Positions 42,418 through 54,272 of a DNA stretch of 64,000 bases are shown here, in pieces (the stretch's first letter is position 1; every line of letters starts with the position of its first letter). The notes beneath the pieces were generated by a model. The model made no database searches. It saw only the letters and a list, made by a program, of their open reading frames with translations, and had not been told where the DNA came from. Source of the stretch: Pseudomonadota bacterium. GTDB lineage: Bacteria; Pseudomonadota; Alphaproteobacteria; Dongiales; Dongiaceae. The DNA is taken from contig JAJYUT010000002.1 in the NCBI GenBank assembly GCA_021792365.1, positions 310,001-374,000 on the forward strand, given 5' to 3'. The translations under genes and the position numbers were made by a program.

Positions 42418-43419
42418 CTAAATGACCTGGAAACCGTGCTTGTACGGATCGCGGTCGTCGATGAAGATGGTGTTGTAGCCGGTGATGCGGGCCCAGCCCT
42501 CGACCGAGGGCACGATGGCCTCGTAATTGCCGACCTTCGCTGCCTGGACCACGCGGCCCTTGAACAGGCTGCCGATGATGCTCTCGTGCACGAAGCTGTC
42601 GCCGACCTTGAGCTTGCCCTTGGCGGCGAGCTGCGCCATGCGTGCCGAGGTGCCGGTGCCGCAGGGCGACCGGTCGATCGCCTTGTCACCGTAGAACACG
42701 GCGTTGCGCGCATGGGCGCCTTCCGCCTTCGGCGCGCCTGTCCACAGGATGTGACTGAGGCCCTTGATGGTCGGGTTCTCGGGATGCTGGAAGGTGTATC
42801 TGGCGTTGAGGTTGCGGCGCAGCACCGGGCTCATCTGCACCAGCTGCCCCGCGGTGAAATCCGCCATGTCGCGATAGACGTCCTGCGGCTCCACGATGGC
42901 GTAGAAATTGCCGCCATAGGCGACATCAACTTTCAGTGGCCCGATTTCCGGGCACTCTGCCTCCAGCCCGGTCGAATGCAGGAAGCCCGGCACGTTGGTT
43001 AGGCGCACCGATTCGACGTACTCGCCTTTCTGCTCGTACTCGGCGATCACCAGCCCAGCCGGCGTGTCGAGACGCAGCACGCCCGGGGTCTTCGGCCGCA
43101 CCAACCCCTGCTCGACCGCCACCGTGACGGTGCCGATGGTGCCGTGCCCGCACATCGGCAGGCAGCCGGAGGTCTCGATGAAAAGGATGGCGATGTCGCA
43201 ATCCGGCCGTGTCGGCGGATAGAGGATGCTGCCCGACATCATGTCGTGGCCGCGCGGCTCGAACATCAGCCCGGTGCGGATCCAGTCGAACTCCGCCAGG
43301 AAGTGCTGGCGCCGCTCGCTCATGCTGGCGCCGGAAAGCTGCGGGCCGCCGCCCATCACGACACGCACGGGGTTGCCGCAGGTATGCGCGTCTACGCAGC
43401 TGAAGGTGAACTTCGCCAT
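42418..43419 (-). CDS. Proline racemase family: 4-hydroxyproline 2-epimerase-like
   Basis: This 333-residue enzyme keeps both catalytic cysteines of the epimerase type: Cys90 in MCGHGTIG and Cys253 in [14 protein letters not shown]. Trans-3-hydroxyproline dehydratases have Thr at one of these, so a racemase or epimerase reaction is more likely. The typical substrate is trans-4-hydroxy-L-proline, converted to cis-4-hydroxy-D-proline. Hydroxyproline or proline betaine use fits the betaine genes of the window. Other hydroxyproline-pathway genes are not adjacent. ATG 43419 starts the first strand. Confidence 0.85.
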   Translation of the reverse strand: MAKFTFSCVDAHTCGNPVRVVMGGGPQLSGASMSERRQHFLAEFDWIRTGLMFEPRGHDMMSGSILYPPTRPDCDIAILFIETSGCLPMCGHGTIGTVTVAVEQGLVRPKTPGVLRLDTPAGLVIAEYEQKGEYVESVRLTNVPGFLHSTGLEAECPEIGPLKVDVAYGGNFYAIVEPQDVYRDMADFTAGQLVQMSPVLRRNLNARYTFQHPENPTIKGLSHILWTGAPKAEGAHARNAVFYGDKAIDRSPCGTGTSARMAQLAAKGKLKVGDSFVHESIIGSLFKGRVVQAAKVGNYEAIVPSVEGWARITGYNTIFIDDRDPYKHGFQVI

Positions 43420-43490
43420 CGCTCAGCCAGCCGCCGGATTTGTCAAAGATTGGCGGCTATGTGCCTGAAACCACTGTAACATGCAACCGG

Positions 43491-43910
43491 TCAGCGGCCC
43501 GCCTTCAGCAGGTCGCGGATCTCGATCAGCAGCTTCTCGCTGGTGGTCGGTGCCGGCGGCGCGGCGGGGGCCGCGGCCTCCTGCCGGCGGAAACGGTTGA
43601 CCTGCTTCACCAGGAGAAATACCGCGAAAGCGACGATCAGGAAATTGATGATCGCGTTCAGGAACACGCCGTAATTGATGGTCACGGCGCCTGCGTCCTT
43701 CGCCGCCTGGAGGGAGGTATAATCCTCCCCTCTCAGGGTAATAAAGAAGTTTGAGAAGTCGATGCCGTTCATGATGTAGCCGATCGGCGGCATGATGATG
43801 TCGTTGACCAGCGAATTGACGACTGAGGTGAAGGCCGCGCCGATGATGATACCGACCGCCAGATCGATCACATTGCCGCGGATGGCGAATTCTTTGAACT
43901 CCTTGAACAT
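43491..43910 (-). CDS. mscL: Large-conductance mechanosensitive channel
   Basis: This 139-residue protein matches Msc[24 protein letters not shown] (helix 1), [32 protein letters not shown] (helix 2), and a charged C-terminal helix [12 protein letters not shown]. It opens during osmotic downshock to release solutes. The start ATG 43910 follows GGGAGAATCCC. A Pro/Ala linker of about 15 residues before the C-terminal helix is somewhat long. Confidence 0.95.
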   Translation of the reverse strand: MFKEFKEFAIRGNVIDLAVGIIIGAAFTSVVNSLVNDIIMPPIGYIMNGIDFSNFFITLRGEDYTSLQAAKDAGAVTINYGVFLNAIINFLIVAFAVFLLVKQVNRFRRQEAAAPAAPPAPTTSEKLLIEIRDLLKAGR

Positions 43911-44089
43911 GGGATTCTCCCCCGGGTTGTGTTCCGCGCCAGTTTGGTTGGGTTTCGAGTCTGTTCGCAAGCGCTTTGGCGGCGGCCGGTCAACTCTTGA
44001 TGAAGCGGGCCTAAGTCGCCATGCTGGCCGCATCGCTCGCCTTGGACGCACAATCGGGCCGCCGCTACCGGCCGTTTCATGAATGCCGC

Positions 44090-44917
44090 ATGAATGATCA
44101 GCCCTCACTTTTCCCAGCCGGCAAGGCCCTGTTCAGCCTGGCCGGCAAGGTATGTCTGATCACCGGCGGGGCGGGTCACCTGGGCACCGCCATGTCCACC
44201 GCCCTGGCGGAAGCGGGCGCGCATGTCTGCATCCTCGGACGGACACAGGCCGCGCTGGCGAAGCTGGCGGGAGACCTGACCGGCCGCGGCCTGTCGGCGG
44301 AGGCGGTCACCAGCGACGTCACCATGGCGGAGGACGTCAAGACCCTGATCGCCGATCTGGAGAAGCGCCACGGCCGTCTGGATGTGCTGGTTAACAACGC
44401 CTATGCGGGCCGTCCGGGCGTCATGCGAGACAGCAGGGCGAGCGACTACGTAAGCGCCGTGGAGATTGCGGTCGGCGCGGCGGCGGAACTGGTGAACGCC
44501 GCTCATGGTCTGTTGCGCAATGCCGTCCAGGCCAGTGGCGACGCCTCGGTCATCAACATCGCATCCATGTACGGCATGGTGAGCCCGGACCCGCGCATCT
44601 ACGGTCAGTCCGGCCTGAACAACCCGCCGCATTACGGCGCTGCCAAAGCGGCGCTCCTGCAATACACCCGCTATGCGGCCGTGCACCTGGCGCCGGAGGG
44701 CATCCGGGTCAACGCCGTCAGCCCCGGCGCTTTTCCGCCCGATGTGGTGCGACAGCGCGACCCGGCCTTTGCGGCGGCGTTGATCCAGAAGGTGCCGCTC
44801 GGCCGGCTGGGCAGGCCCGAAGACCTTGCGGGTGCGGTGCTCTTTCTCGCAAGCGCCGGGTCGCGCTTCGTCGCGGGCGCGAACCTGCCGGTGGATGGCG
44901 GCTGGACTGCGTGGTGA
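44090..44917 (+). CDS. Short-chain dehydrogenase/reductase of the nonulosonic acid locus
   Basis: This 275-residue SDR has the cofactor loop [11 protein letters not shown] (about 22-32), [10 protein letters not shown] and NIASMYG, and the catalytic YGAAK motif Tyr-X3-Lys, ending in [12 protein letters not shown]. It is close in type to PtmA-like SDRs of sialic-acid-like sugar clusters, where some members reduce or oxidise a late intermediate. It overlaps the next gene by four bases (GTGA), so it is the first gene of the long plus-strand glycan operon. Substrate unknown. Confidence 0.82.
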   Translation: MNDQPSLFPAGKALFSLAGKVCLITGGAGHLGTAMSTALAEAGAHVCILGRTQAALAKLAGDLTGRGLSAEAVTSDVTMAEDVKTLIADLEKRHGRLDVLVNNAYAGRPGVMRDSRASDYVSAVEIAVGAAAELVNAAHGLLRNAVQASGDASVINIASMYGMVSPDPRIYGQSGLNNPPHYGAAKAALLQYTRYAAVHLAPEGIRVNAVSPGAFPPDVVRQRDPAFAAALIQKVPLGRLGRPEDLAGAVLFLASAGSRFVAGANLPVDGGWTAW

Positions 44918-46569
44918 GCACGAAGCGTTCCCGCGTCGTCCTGCAGGCGCGCACGACCTCGAGCCGCCTGCCGGGCAAGGTTCTGTTGCCGGTCTGCGGC
45001 CTGCCCATCGTCGTGCTCGCGGCCAGGCGCGCCGCGCGCGACGGCCTCGAGACCATCGTCGCCACATCCAGCGACGCCAGCGACGATGCCCTGGCGGAAA
45101 CGCTGAGGGCCCACGGCGTGCGCTGCGTGCGCGGCCCACTGGACGATGTGCTGGCGCGCTATATCGCCGCGACGGCGGACCTCGAGGACAGCGACATCTG
45201 CGTGCGCCTCACCTCCGACAACGTGTTCCCTGACGCGGATTTCGTGCGCCGTTTGATCGCGGCGGCGGACACCGGCGGCACAGGCTATGCGGGCGTGGCC
45301 GGCGGCTCGGATGGCCTGCCCTACGGACTCGCCGGCGAAGCCATGCGGGTTGGTCTGCTGCGCCAGGCCGATCGCATCACGCGCGAGGCCCATGACCGCG
45401 AGCACGTCACGCCCTGGATCATCCGGCAGACCGGCCGGAATGCGCCGGCCATTCCGCGCGCCGGCGAACACGACCTTTCCAATCTGCGTTGCACCATCGA
45501 CACGTTGGACGATTATCGCAACGTAGCCGCCGCGCTGGCTGGGCTTGCCGATCCGGTGGCCACGCCCTGGCTGGCGCTGTGCGAGCGCCTGGCGCGCTGG
45601 GCGGAGCGCGCGCAGCCTTTCGTGCCGGCGCGGATCGTCGCCGGAGAGTTGCAGGCGGGCCTCGTCCTCGGCGGCGCCCAGTTCGGCATGATCTATGGCA
45701 TCGCCAACCGCGCCGGCAAGCCGAGCGACGAGGAATTGCACGCGATCATCGACCTGGCGGAGCGGCATGGCGTCACGCATCTCGACACCGCCGCCGGCTA
45801 TGGTGACAGCGAGCACCGGATCGGTTCGACCCTCGCGCCGGACAGCCCCCTTGCCATCGTCACCAAGCTGCCGGCCAACCTCCTGGACGGCCGCCCGCCC
45901 GCCCACGAGGCGGCGCAGCGGGTCCATGTCGCCATCGACCGGTCGCTGTGGCTCCTGGAGCGCTCGAGGCTGGAAGCGGTGTTGCTGCACCGGTTCGAGC
46001 ACTATGAGGGCTCGGAAGGGGCGGTCTGGCAGACCCTGCTGTCCCTGAAGGCGGAAGGCAAGGTCAGCCGGATCGGCGCCTCCGTCTACCGGCCGGAGGA
46101 CCTGATGACCCTGCTTGACGATCCACAGGTCGGGCTAGCGCAGATCCCGTTCAATATCCTCGACCGGCGCTGGCTCGCGCCAGAGGTCCAGCGCGCCATC
46201 GCGGCCCGCCCGGACGTGGTCCTGCACGGCCGCTCGGCACTGCTCCAGGGCCTGCTCGCCATGGATGATCCCGCGGCATGGCCGGTCGCCGGCCGCGACC
46301 TCGCCCAGCGCTGCATCGCCGCCTTGAAGGCGGCCACGGCGGCCCTGGGGCGCGAAAGCGTGGCTGACCTCTGCTTCGCCTATGCGCGTGCCCAGCCCTG
46401 GCTGGCGGGCATCGTGGTCGGGGCGGAGACGGCGGCCCAGATGGCGGAGAATATCCGCGTGTTCCGCGCCCCGGCCCTGACGGTGGACCAGGCCGCCACG
46501 GCCGTGTTGTCCATGCCGACCGGCCTGCCTGACGAATTGCTCAACCCGGCGCTGTGGCCGCGACGCTGA
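44914..46569 (+). CDS. SpsF-type cytidylyltransferase fused to an aldo/keto reductase
   Basis: This 551-residue protein is a fusion. Residues about 5-235 are an SpsF-family cytidylyltransferase: VVLQARTTSSRLPGKVLLPV, CVRGPLDDVLARY and VRLTSDNVFPDADF. Residues about 245-550 are an aldo/keto reductase: LVLGGAQFGMIYGIANR, THLDTAAGYGDSE and GASVYRPEDL. Domains of both kinds occur in nonulosonic acid clusters, usually as separate genes. The first could activate the final sugar as the CMP form, in place of PseF; the second is likely to reduce a keto-sugar. GTG 44914 overlaps the SDR stop. No PseF/NeuA-type gene was seen elsewhere in the window. Confidence 0.82.
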   Translation: MSTKRSRVVLQARTTSSRLPGKVLLPVCGLPIVVLAARRAARDGLETIVATSSDASDDALAETLRAHGVRCVRGPLDDVLARYIAATADLEDSDICVRLTSDNVFPDADFVRRLIAAADTGGTGYAGVAGGSDGLPYGLAGEAMRVGLLRQADRITREAHDREHVTPWIIRQTGRNAPAIPRAGEHDLSNLRCTIDTLDDYRNVAAALAGLADPVATPWLALCERLARWAERAQPFVPARIVAGELQAGLVLGGAQFGMIYGIANRAGKPSDEELHAIIDLAERHGVTHLDTAAGYGDSEHRIGSTLAPDSPLAIVTKLPANLLDGRPPAHEAAQRVHVAIDRSLWLLERSRLEAVLLHRFEHYEGSEGAVWQTLLSLKAEGKVSRIGASVYRPEDLMTLLDDPQVGLAQIPFNILDRRWLAPEVQRAIAARPDVVLHGRSALLQGLLAMDDPAAWPVAGRDLAQRCIAALKAATAALGRESVADLCFAYARAQPWLAGIVVGAETAAQMAENIRVFRAPALTVDQAATAVLSMPTGLPDELLNPALWPRR

Positions 46570-46709
46570 GCCGCTTTCCGGCAGCCCACAATCCTTCTCG
46601 ATCAAGGATTTATCTGGCGATGGCGCGGTCAAGCTGCTATCCACCGCTGGACAGATGGGCGGGGTAATATTATTGCAATGCGCGCGCCGGCATGGCGCTG
46701 TCAGCCTGA

Positions 46710-48892
<2,183 letters not shown>

Positions 48893-48903
48893 GAGCCGGA
48901 GTT

Positions 48904-49815
48904 ATGGAAGAGCCATCCGAGTATCGGCTCGTCGAGCAGCCGGAAGGATTCCAGTCGGTCGCGCCCCTGCCCGATCCGCGCGCCCTCGCCGATTTCTATG
49001 CCAAGCTCTACTATCAGACGCCGCAATCGGCGAGCTACCAGACGGCGTACTCATCCGACGAGATGGAGCAGCGTTATCTCCGCGGCCGCTTGGCGCTGCA
49101 CGCGGTTGCGCAGGTGTTCCCGGGAAACCCCGCCTCGCATGATTTCCTCGAAGTCGGGTGCGGCGAGGGCTTCCTGCTGAAGGTGGCGCACGAGGCTGGC
49201 TACCGCGTGAAGGGAATCGACTTCTCCGATCACGGGCTCAAGCGGTTCCACCCCGAGCTTGCGGACAGCACCGAGACGGGCGATGCCTTTGCACTCCTAG
49301 ATAGGGCCGTCGCCCGCGGCGACCGCTATGACGTGTGTTGCCTGCAGAACGTGCTGGAGCATGTCATCGACCCCCGCGCGCTGATGCGCCAGATCAGGCG
49401 CCTGCTGCGTCCCGGTGGAGTCGCCATGATCTCGGTTCCGAACGACTTCAGCCGCATTCAGATGAAGGCGCGGGCGCAGGGCCACATCGCGCGGGACTTC
49501 TGGATCGCGCCGCCTGCGCATCTGCACTATTTCAATACCATCAGCCTGCCCAGGTTCATGGCGGCCATGGGTTTTGCAACGCTCGATTCCTTCGCCGACT
49601 TCCCGATCGAGGTGTTCCTGTACCATCCCGGCTCCAACTACATCGAGACGTCAACCGCGGGAAAGCCGGCGCACAGGGCGAGAGTCGAGCTGGACCTGCT
49701 GCTCGCCGAGAACGGCATCGCGCCGTTGCACGCGCTTTGCCAGGCGATGACGGGGTGTGGCATCGGGCGGAACGTGACGGCCATTGTCCGCGCATCGGGA
49801 GACGATGAGCGGTGA
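48904..49815 (+). CDS. Class I SAM-dependent methyltransferase
   Basis: This 303-residue protein has the SAM-binding motif FLEVGCGEGFLL (about 80-91), GIDFSDHG and LQNVLEHVIDPRALM, and a later PGGVAMISVPND strand. Its N-terminus (YRLVEQPEG) resembles sugar-cluster methyltransferases. It likely methylates the glycan or a sugar precursor, for example at a hydroxyl or N-acyl. It lies between pseC and an epimerase gene, overlapping the latter (GTGA). Confidence 0.85.
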   Translation: MEEPSEYRLVEQPEGFQSVAPLPDPRALADFYAKLYYQTPQSASYQTAYSSDEMEQRYLRGRLALHAVAQVFPGNPASHDFLEVGCGEGFLLKVAHEAGYRVKGIDFSDHGLKRFHPELADSTETGDAFALLDRAVARGDRYDVCCLQNVLEHVIDPRALMRQIRRLLRPGGVAMISVPNDFSRIQMKARAQGHIARDFWIAPPAHLHYFNTISLPRFMAAMGFATLDSFADFPIEVFLYHPGSNYIETSTAGKPAHRARVELDLLLAENGIAPLHALCQAMTGCGIGRNVTAIVRASGDDER

Positions 49816-50636
49816 AGGTACTGGTGACAGGCGCGCGCGGTTTTCTCGGAAGCGCCGTGGTGAGCGCGCTGGTGCGGGCCGGGCACGACGCGGTCGGTGC
49901 AGCGCGCGCGGCGGGCGAAGGCTGCCTCGCCGCGGATCTCGGAAGGCCTGAGACTGTCATGGCGCTGCTGGATTCGGTGCAGCCGGATGCGATCGTGAAC
50001 TGCGCGGCCCGCGTGGATTTCAGCACGAACGTTCTTCCCGGCCTGTTCCCTGTGAACGTGCTGGTGCCTGCCTTGGCCGCCCAATGGTGCCACGCCAGGG
50101 ACAGGTACCTCGTCCAAGCATCGACGATCGCGGTGCATGGGGTGAAAGCGGCTGAAGCTGGAGAAGCGATTCCCGAAGTGCCGGACACCGATTATGGCCG
50201 CTCCAAGTGGCTGGCCGAGCAGAACATCGCTCAAGCAGGTTGCCGTGCCGTTGTGCTGCGGTTCGGGGGATTGTTCGGCCGGCACGGCCCCGACCATCTC
50301 GGCCTCAACCGGGCGCTGCGAAGTGCGATCGTCGGCAAGATACCAACACTCACAGGAGGCGGCAGCGCCAAGCGCAACTATGTCTTCGTGCATGACGCGG
50401 CGGCTGTGATCGCCCATTGTCTTGAACGTGCACCGGAAGGCGTGCGCTGGGTCGGGGGAAGCGAGGTCCTCACCATCCGCCAGATGCTGGAAAGCATGTG
50501 TGACGTCTACCTGGACGGCGCCAGGCCCGAGACCGCTCCGGGCGCCGAGGCTGCGGACCAGATCGTCCGCCACAGTCCCGATCTGCCTGCCGGGCGCGGG
50601 TTTCGCGCGGCGCTGGAATACGAGAGGACGCCGTGA
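49812..50636 (+). CDS. NAD-dependent epimerase/dehydratase family protein
   Basis: This 274-residue short-chain SDR-type protein has a VLVTGARGFLGSAVV dinucleotide loop, NCAARVDFS, and YGRSKWLAE (Tyr-X3-Lys). It is shorter than UDP-galactose epimerases. A 4-reductase, epimerase or dehydratase step on an activated sugar is the likely role. It begins with GTG 49812 inside the methyltransferase stop and overlaps the phosphoesterase start. Confidence 0.82.
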   Translation: MKVLVTGARGFLGSAVVSALVRAGHDAVGAARAAGEGCLAADLGRPETVMALLDSVQPDAIVNCAARVDFSTNVLPGLFPVNVLVPALAAQWCHARDRYLVQASTIAVHGVKAAEAGEAIPEVPDTDYGRSKWLAEQNIAQAGCRAVVLRFGGLFGRHGPDHLGLNRALRSAIVGKIPTLTGGGSAKRNYVFVHDAAAVIAHCLERAPEGVRWVGGSEVLTIRQMLESMCDVYLDGARPETAPGAEAADQIVRHSPDLPAGRGFRAALEYERTP

Positions 50637-51325
50637 AGGTCGCCCTGCTCTCGGACATTCACGCCAACGAGGTGGCGCTGGCGGCGGTGCTTGAGCAGGC
50701 CAGAATGCAAAAGGCGGAACGGCTCCTTTGTTGCGGCGATTTCGTGGGCTACTATCACGCGCCTGAAGCCATGCTTGCGCTGCTCGATCAGTGGCCCTGG
50801 GCCGGCATCCGCGGCAATCATGAGCAGATGCTGGAGCGCTATCTCGCCGGGGTGGACCGGGATGCCATCCACCGACGCTACGGGTCCGGGATCGCGATCG
50901 CGGCGCAGTCGCCCGAAGCGGGACGCGCCCGGCTGCTCGCCCTGCCGCCGCGCCTCGAGATCGAGATCGACGGCCGACGCGTGCTGCTGTGCCACGGCAG
51001 CGCCTGGGATCCCGATCACTATGTCTATCCGGATGCGCCCGAAGAGGAGCGCCGGCGCATGGCCGCCGGCGGCGAAGACCTTGTCGTCTACGGCCATTCG
51101 CATTATCCGGTGCTCTGGCAGATCGGTCGCACGATCGTCGTCAATCCCGGCTCCGTCGGCCAACCGCGCGATCGCAAGCCTGGCGCGTGCTGGGCGTTGT
51201 GGGACACCTTGACCATGGACGTGACGCTGCACAGGGCGGCGTTCGATCGGACCATCGTTGCCGAGCGAGCGCGTCGGATCGATCCACACCTGCCCTATCT
51301 CGCCGATGTATTGACGAGGCAATGA
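50633..51325 (+). CDS. Metallophosphoesterase (calcineurin-like)
   Basis: This 230-residue protein has the metallophosphoesterase motifs LLSDIHANEVAL, CGDFVGY, IRGNHEQM, LLCHGSAWDPD and YGHSHYPV, which give a bimetal site. It is close to the YfcE/MJ0936-like phosphodiesterase group. In this operon it might cleave a sugar phosphate or nucleotide sugar, a role Pse pathways do not usually have separately. GTG 50633 overlaps the epimerase stop; ATG overlap with the next gene follows. Confidence 0.83.
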   Translation: MKVALLSDIHANEVALAAVLEQARMQKAERLLCCGDFVGYYHAPEAMLALLDQWPWAGIRGNHEQMLERYLAGVDRDAIHRRYGSGIAIAAQSPEAGRARLLALPPRLEIEIDGRRVLLCHGSAWDPDHYVYPDAPEEERRRMAAGGEDLVVYGHSHYPVLWQIGRTIVVNPGSVGQPRDRKPGACWALWDTLTMDVTLHRAAFDRTIVAERARRIDPHLPYLADVLTRQ

Positions 51326-52254
51326 CCGTGCGCATTCTCGTGACAGGCGCCAATGGCGATATTGCCGAAGCGATCGGCCGGATCCTGAAGACCTCGTTTC
51401 CGCAGGCCGCGGTCGACGGAGCGGACAGCCAGGGCACTTTCCCAGGCAGCCTGCTGTTCCAGTCGGTACATGCCCTGCCGGCCGCGCGTGCGCCCGATTT
51501 CCTCGATTCATTCCGCTCTCTGGCATCGCACTACGATCGCGTGATTCCAGTGCCTGAGGCGGAGCTGCTCGCGCTTGCCCGTCAGGACGATGCGTGGCGC
51601 GCGGCGGTGCCGCTGGTCATGAATGCGCCCTGGGTGATCTCGACCTTCTGCGACAAGCTGGAGACCGCCCGCTGGCTGGACCAGCACGGCGGGTTCAGCG
51701 CACGGACAGCGCGCCTGCAAGACATCGGCGTCGGCGATCTGCCCGTCGTTGCGAAGCCGCGCGCTGGCTGGGGCTCGCGTGGGGTCGAGATCGTACGAAC
51801 GCCGGAGCGTCTGGCAGCCGTGCGCGCAGAGGCAACCGGCGACTGGATCGCCCAGGAGCTCCTGGATGATCCGCAGGCGGAGTACACCTGCGCGATCGCA
51901 AGGGACGGCGCCGTGACCAACACGATCACGATGCGCCGCACGATGCAGGGTGGCCTCACCAAGCAAGCGACGATCGTGGAGGATCCGGCCATCGACCGGA
52001 TGCTCCGCTCGATCGCGGACAGCCTGCCGGATCGCGCCTTCATCAATGTCCAATTGCGTGTCTTCCGCGGCGAGCCCCGGATATTCGAGATCAATCCCCG
52101 GTTCTCGAGCACGGTTATGATGCGCCATCTGGCGGGCTTCGAGGATGTCCTCTGGATCCTGAACGCATTGGACGGACAGCCGATGCCGCCGGCAAAGGCG
52201 CGCCCGGGCGCGACCATCATCAGGATGTCTCGCGAAATTGTGGTTGATGAATGA
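51322..52254 (+). CDS. ATP-grasp ligase (carbamoyl-phosphate-synthase-like)
   Basis: This 310-residue protein has an N-terminal preATP-grasp Rossmann domain (VRILVTGANGDIAEAIGRIL) and an ATP-grasp domain with PVVAKPRAGWGSRGVEIV as the nucleotide loop and NVQLRVFRGEPRIFEINPRF as the metal site. ATP-grasp enzymes join a carboxylate to an amine or thiol through an acyl-phosphate. In a Pse-like cluster that lacks a visible PseH acetyltransferase, it might attach an acyl or amino-acyl group to the sugar amine. This is a hypothesis. It overlaps its neighbours by four bases on both sides. Confidence 0.8.
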   Translation: MTVRILVTGANGDIAEAIGRILKTSFPQAAVDGADSQGTFPGSLLFQSVHALPAARAPDFLDSFRSLASHYDRVIPVPEAELLALARQDDAWRAAVPLVMNAPWVISTFCDKLETARWLDQHGGFSARTARLQDIGVGDLPVVAKPRAGWGSRGVEIVRTPERLAAVRAEATGDWIAQELLDDPQAEYTCAIARDGAVTNTITMRRTMQGGLTKQATIVEDPAIDRMLRSIADSLPDRAFINVQLRVFRGEPRIFEINPRFSSTVMMRHLAGFEDVLWILNALDGQPMPPAKARPGATIIRMSREIVVDE

Positions 52255-53201
52255 AATCTGCCGTTTTCCTCGTCGATAGCGGTCCCGGCATTGGCCTGGG
52301 ACATCTGCGCCGCAGCGGCATCCTGCTCGACGCCATGACGCATGCCGGGTTCGAGTGCCGGCTCGTGTGCCCGGATGTCGGTGCCGCCGCGGCGCTCGGC
52401 CGAACGGCGGCGCCCATGCCCGCGGCGATCGAGGATGTGCCATCCGCGGATGTCGTGATCTGCGATTCCTACTCGATCCGTAGCGAGCATTTGTCGCGCC
52501 TTCGGCGGCGCCCCTCGGTCCTGCTCGTCTTCGACGACATGGCGGATCGTGCGATCAATGCCGATCTCGTGCTCAATCACAACCTGTATGGCGCGAGGGT
52601 CGATTATGCCGGCCTCACGGACGCGGCCATCTTGCGCGGTCCGGAATGCACGCTGGTCGCTCCCGATGTTCTCAGCGCGCGGATGCGGCGGAGCGCTCAC
52701 TCCGGCAATGGCGTCGTCATCAGCTTCGGCGGAACCGATGACGGCGCACGCGCGGTAGAGCTCTTGCGGTGGTGGGGGAGCGCTGAGGGGCCGTGCCATA
52801 TCGTCGTTCCCCCGGGTGTTTCACCGAGCGAGTCGGCATTGGGCGCGGCAGAGGAGAATCCGGGCCGCGTCATCCTGCAGCGCGGCCCCGACATGCCCGC
52901 GCTCCTGGCGGATGCCCGGCTCTATATTGGCGGCGCCGGGATGACAGCGCTCGAGGCGATGGTCGTCGGGCTCGACATGGTGCTGTTCGTGCTGGTCGAC
53001 AACCAGCGCCTGAACGCGGAGGCGTTCGGCCGTCACGGTCATCCGGTGGTGCAGGGTTTCCAGCCGAAGCGCGGCGCCGAGATCGCGGCCGCACTGCTGC
53101 GTCAGCCCTTTCAGCAGCACGCCAGCGTGGTGGATGGCGAGGGGGCGACGCGCGTGGTCCGCGCGATCGAAGATCTGTTGCGGGCGAAGCGCCCGGCCTA
53201 G
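52251..53201 (+). CDS. pseG: PseG-like UDP-sugar hydrolase
   Basis: This 316-residue GT-B-fold protein has the PseG start VFLVDSGPGIGLGHLRR (the His of GHLRR is the catalytic base by family), FDDMADRAINADLVLNHN, and YIGGAGMTALEAM for UDP contact. PseG removes UDP from the diamino sugar so that PseI can condense it with phosphoenolpyruvate. It is the last gene of the plus-strand operon and overlaps the convergent pseI stop by four bases. Confidence 0.85.
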   Translation: MKSAVFLVDSGPGIGLGHLRRSGILLDAMTHAGFECRLVCPDVGAAAALGRTAAPMPAAIEDVPSADVVICDSYSIRSEHLSRLRRRPSVLLVFDDMADRAINADLVLNHNLYGARVDYAGLTDAAILRGPECTLVAPDVLSARMRRSAHSGNGVVISFGGTDDGARAVELLRWWGSAEGPCHIVVPPGVSPSESALGAAEENPGRVILQRGPDMPALLADARLYIGGAGMTALEAMVVGLDMVLFVLVDNQRLNAEAFGRHGHPVVQGFQPKRGAEIAAALLRQPFQQHASVVDGEGATRVVRAIEDLLRAKRPA

Positions 53202-54253
53202 TCCACCGGCTCCAGCATGTCCCAGCGCAGCGGCGTGCCGCGTCTGACATCCCGGCCCACTCGCCGGCCCAGGACCTTGCTGAGATACTTGGGTGCAAGT
53301 CCCAGTCCGGGACGAATGGATCGCACATGGTGCTCGCTGATGACCTCGCCCGCGCCGATGTCGGTCACGACGTAGATTGAGCGGCGAAACTCGCGCACCT
53401 TCGCTTCGCTGGCCTCGATCCCGTAATGGACGCGGCCCATTGCTTCCCAGGCGGTGCGTGCGCCCTCGACCAAAGCGGCCAGTTCCTCCGGCTCCAGGCT
53501 GAAGGCGGAGTCGACGCCGCCGTCCGCGCGCCGCAGGGTCACGTGCTTCTCGAGAACACAGGCGCCCGCCGCCACGCCCGCGATCGGAACGGCAATGCCC
53601 ATCGTATGATCGGAAAGCCCAACGATCGCGTCGAACATCTGCGCCAGGTGCGGAATGGTGCGCAGGTTGCTGTCCGTGGCCGGCGTCGGATATCCCGAGG
53701 TGCAATGAAGGAGAACGAGCTGCTCGGCGCCAGCCCCTCGCGCGGCTGCGACCGCCTCGGCAATCTCGCCGAGCTCTGACGCGCCGGTCGACAGGATGAT
53801 TGGCTTGCCGGTGGCGGCAATGCGCTCGATCAGCGGAATATCGCAAACTTCCAGCGAGGCGACCTTGTAGGCGGGCGCGCCGAGTTGCTCCAGCAGGTCC
53901 ACTGCCGTCGGATCGAAGGCGGAGCTGAAAACGGTGATGCCCAGCTCCCTGGCACGCTTGAACAGCGGCTCGTGCCATTCCCATGGCATCGCTGCCTTCT
54001 GGTAGAGTTCATAGAGGCTGGAACCGTCCCACAACCCGCCTCGCACCATGAACTCCGGGCCGTCATGGTCGATCGTGATGGTGTCGGCCCGGTAAGTCTG
54101 CAGCTTGATCGCATCGGCACCGGATGACTTTGCCGCCGCCACGATCGCCAGCGCGCGCTCCAGGCTGCCGTTGTGGTTCGCTGACATTTCGGCGATGACA
54201 TAGGGTGGGCGGTCCGGCCCTATTTCCCGTCCAGCGATCGTGACGCGCTTCAT
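53198..54253 (-). CDS. pseI: Pseudaminic acid synthase (NeuB/PseI family)
   Basis: This 351-residue synthase has an NeuB-type TIM barrel (PPYVIAEMSANHNGSLERA, ADAIKLQTYRADTITI, VFSSAFDPTAVDLLE, KVASLEVCDIPLIE, GLSDHTMGIAVPIA, EKHVTLRR) and a C-terminal SAF domain (EFRRSIYVVTDIGAGEVISE to RRGTPLRWDML). It condenses the sugar with phosphoenolpyruvate to make the nine-carbon acid. The NHNGS and QTYRADT spelling fits PseI better than NeuB. ATG 54253 follows GGAGA; it is downstream of the surface-carbohydrate gene by 19 bases. Confidence 0.92.
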   Translation of the reverse strand: MKRVTIAGREIGPDRPPYVIAEMSANHNGSLERALAIVAAAKSSGADAIKLQTYRADTITIDHDGPEFMVRGGLWDGSSLYELYQKAAMPWEWHEPLFKRARELGITVFSSAFDPTAVDLLEQLGAPAYKVASLEVCDIPLIERIAATGKPIILSTGASELGEIAEAVAAARGAGAEQLVLLHCTSGYPTPATDSNLRTIPHLAQMFDAIVGLSDHTMGIAVPIAGVAAGACVLEKHVTLRRADGGVDSAFSLEPEELAALVEGARTAWEAMGRVHYGIEASEAKVREFRRSIYVVTDIGAGEVISEHHVRSIRPGLGLAPKYLSKVLGRRVGRDVRRGTPLRWDMLEPVD

Positions 54254-54272
54254 GCGATCTCCATCTCTCCAG

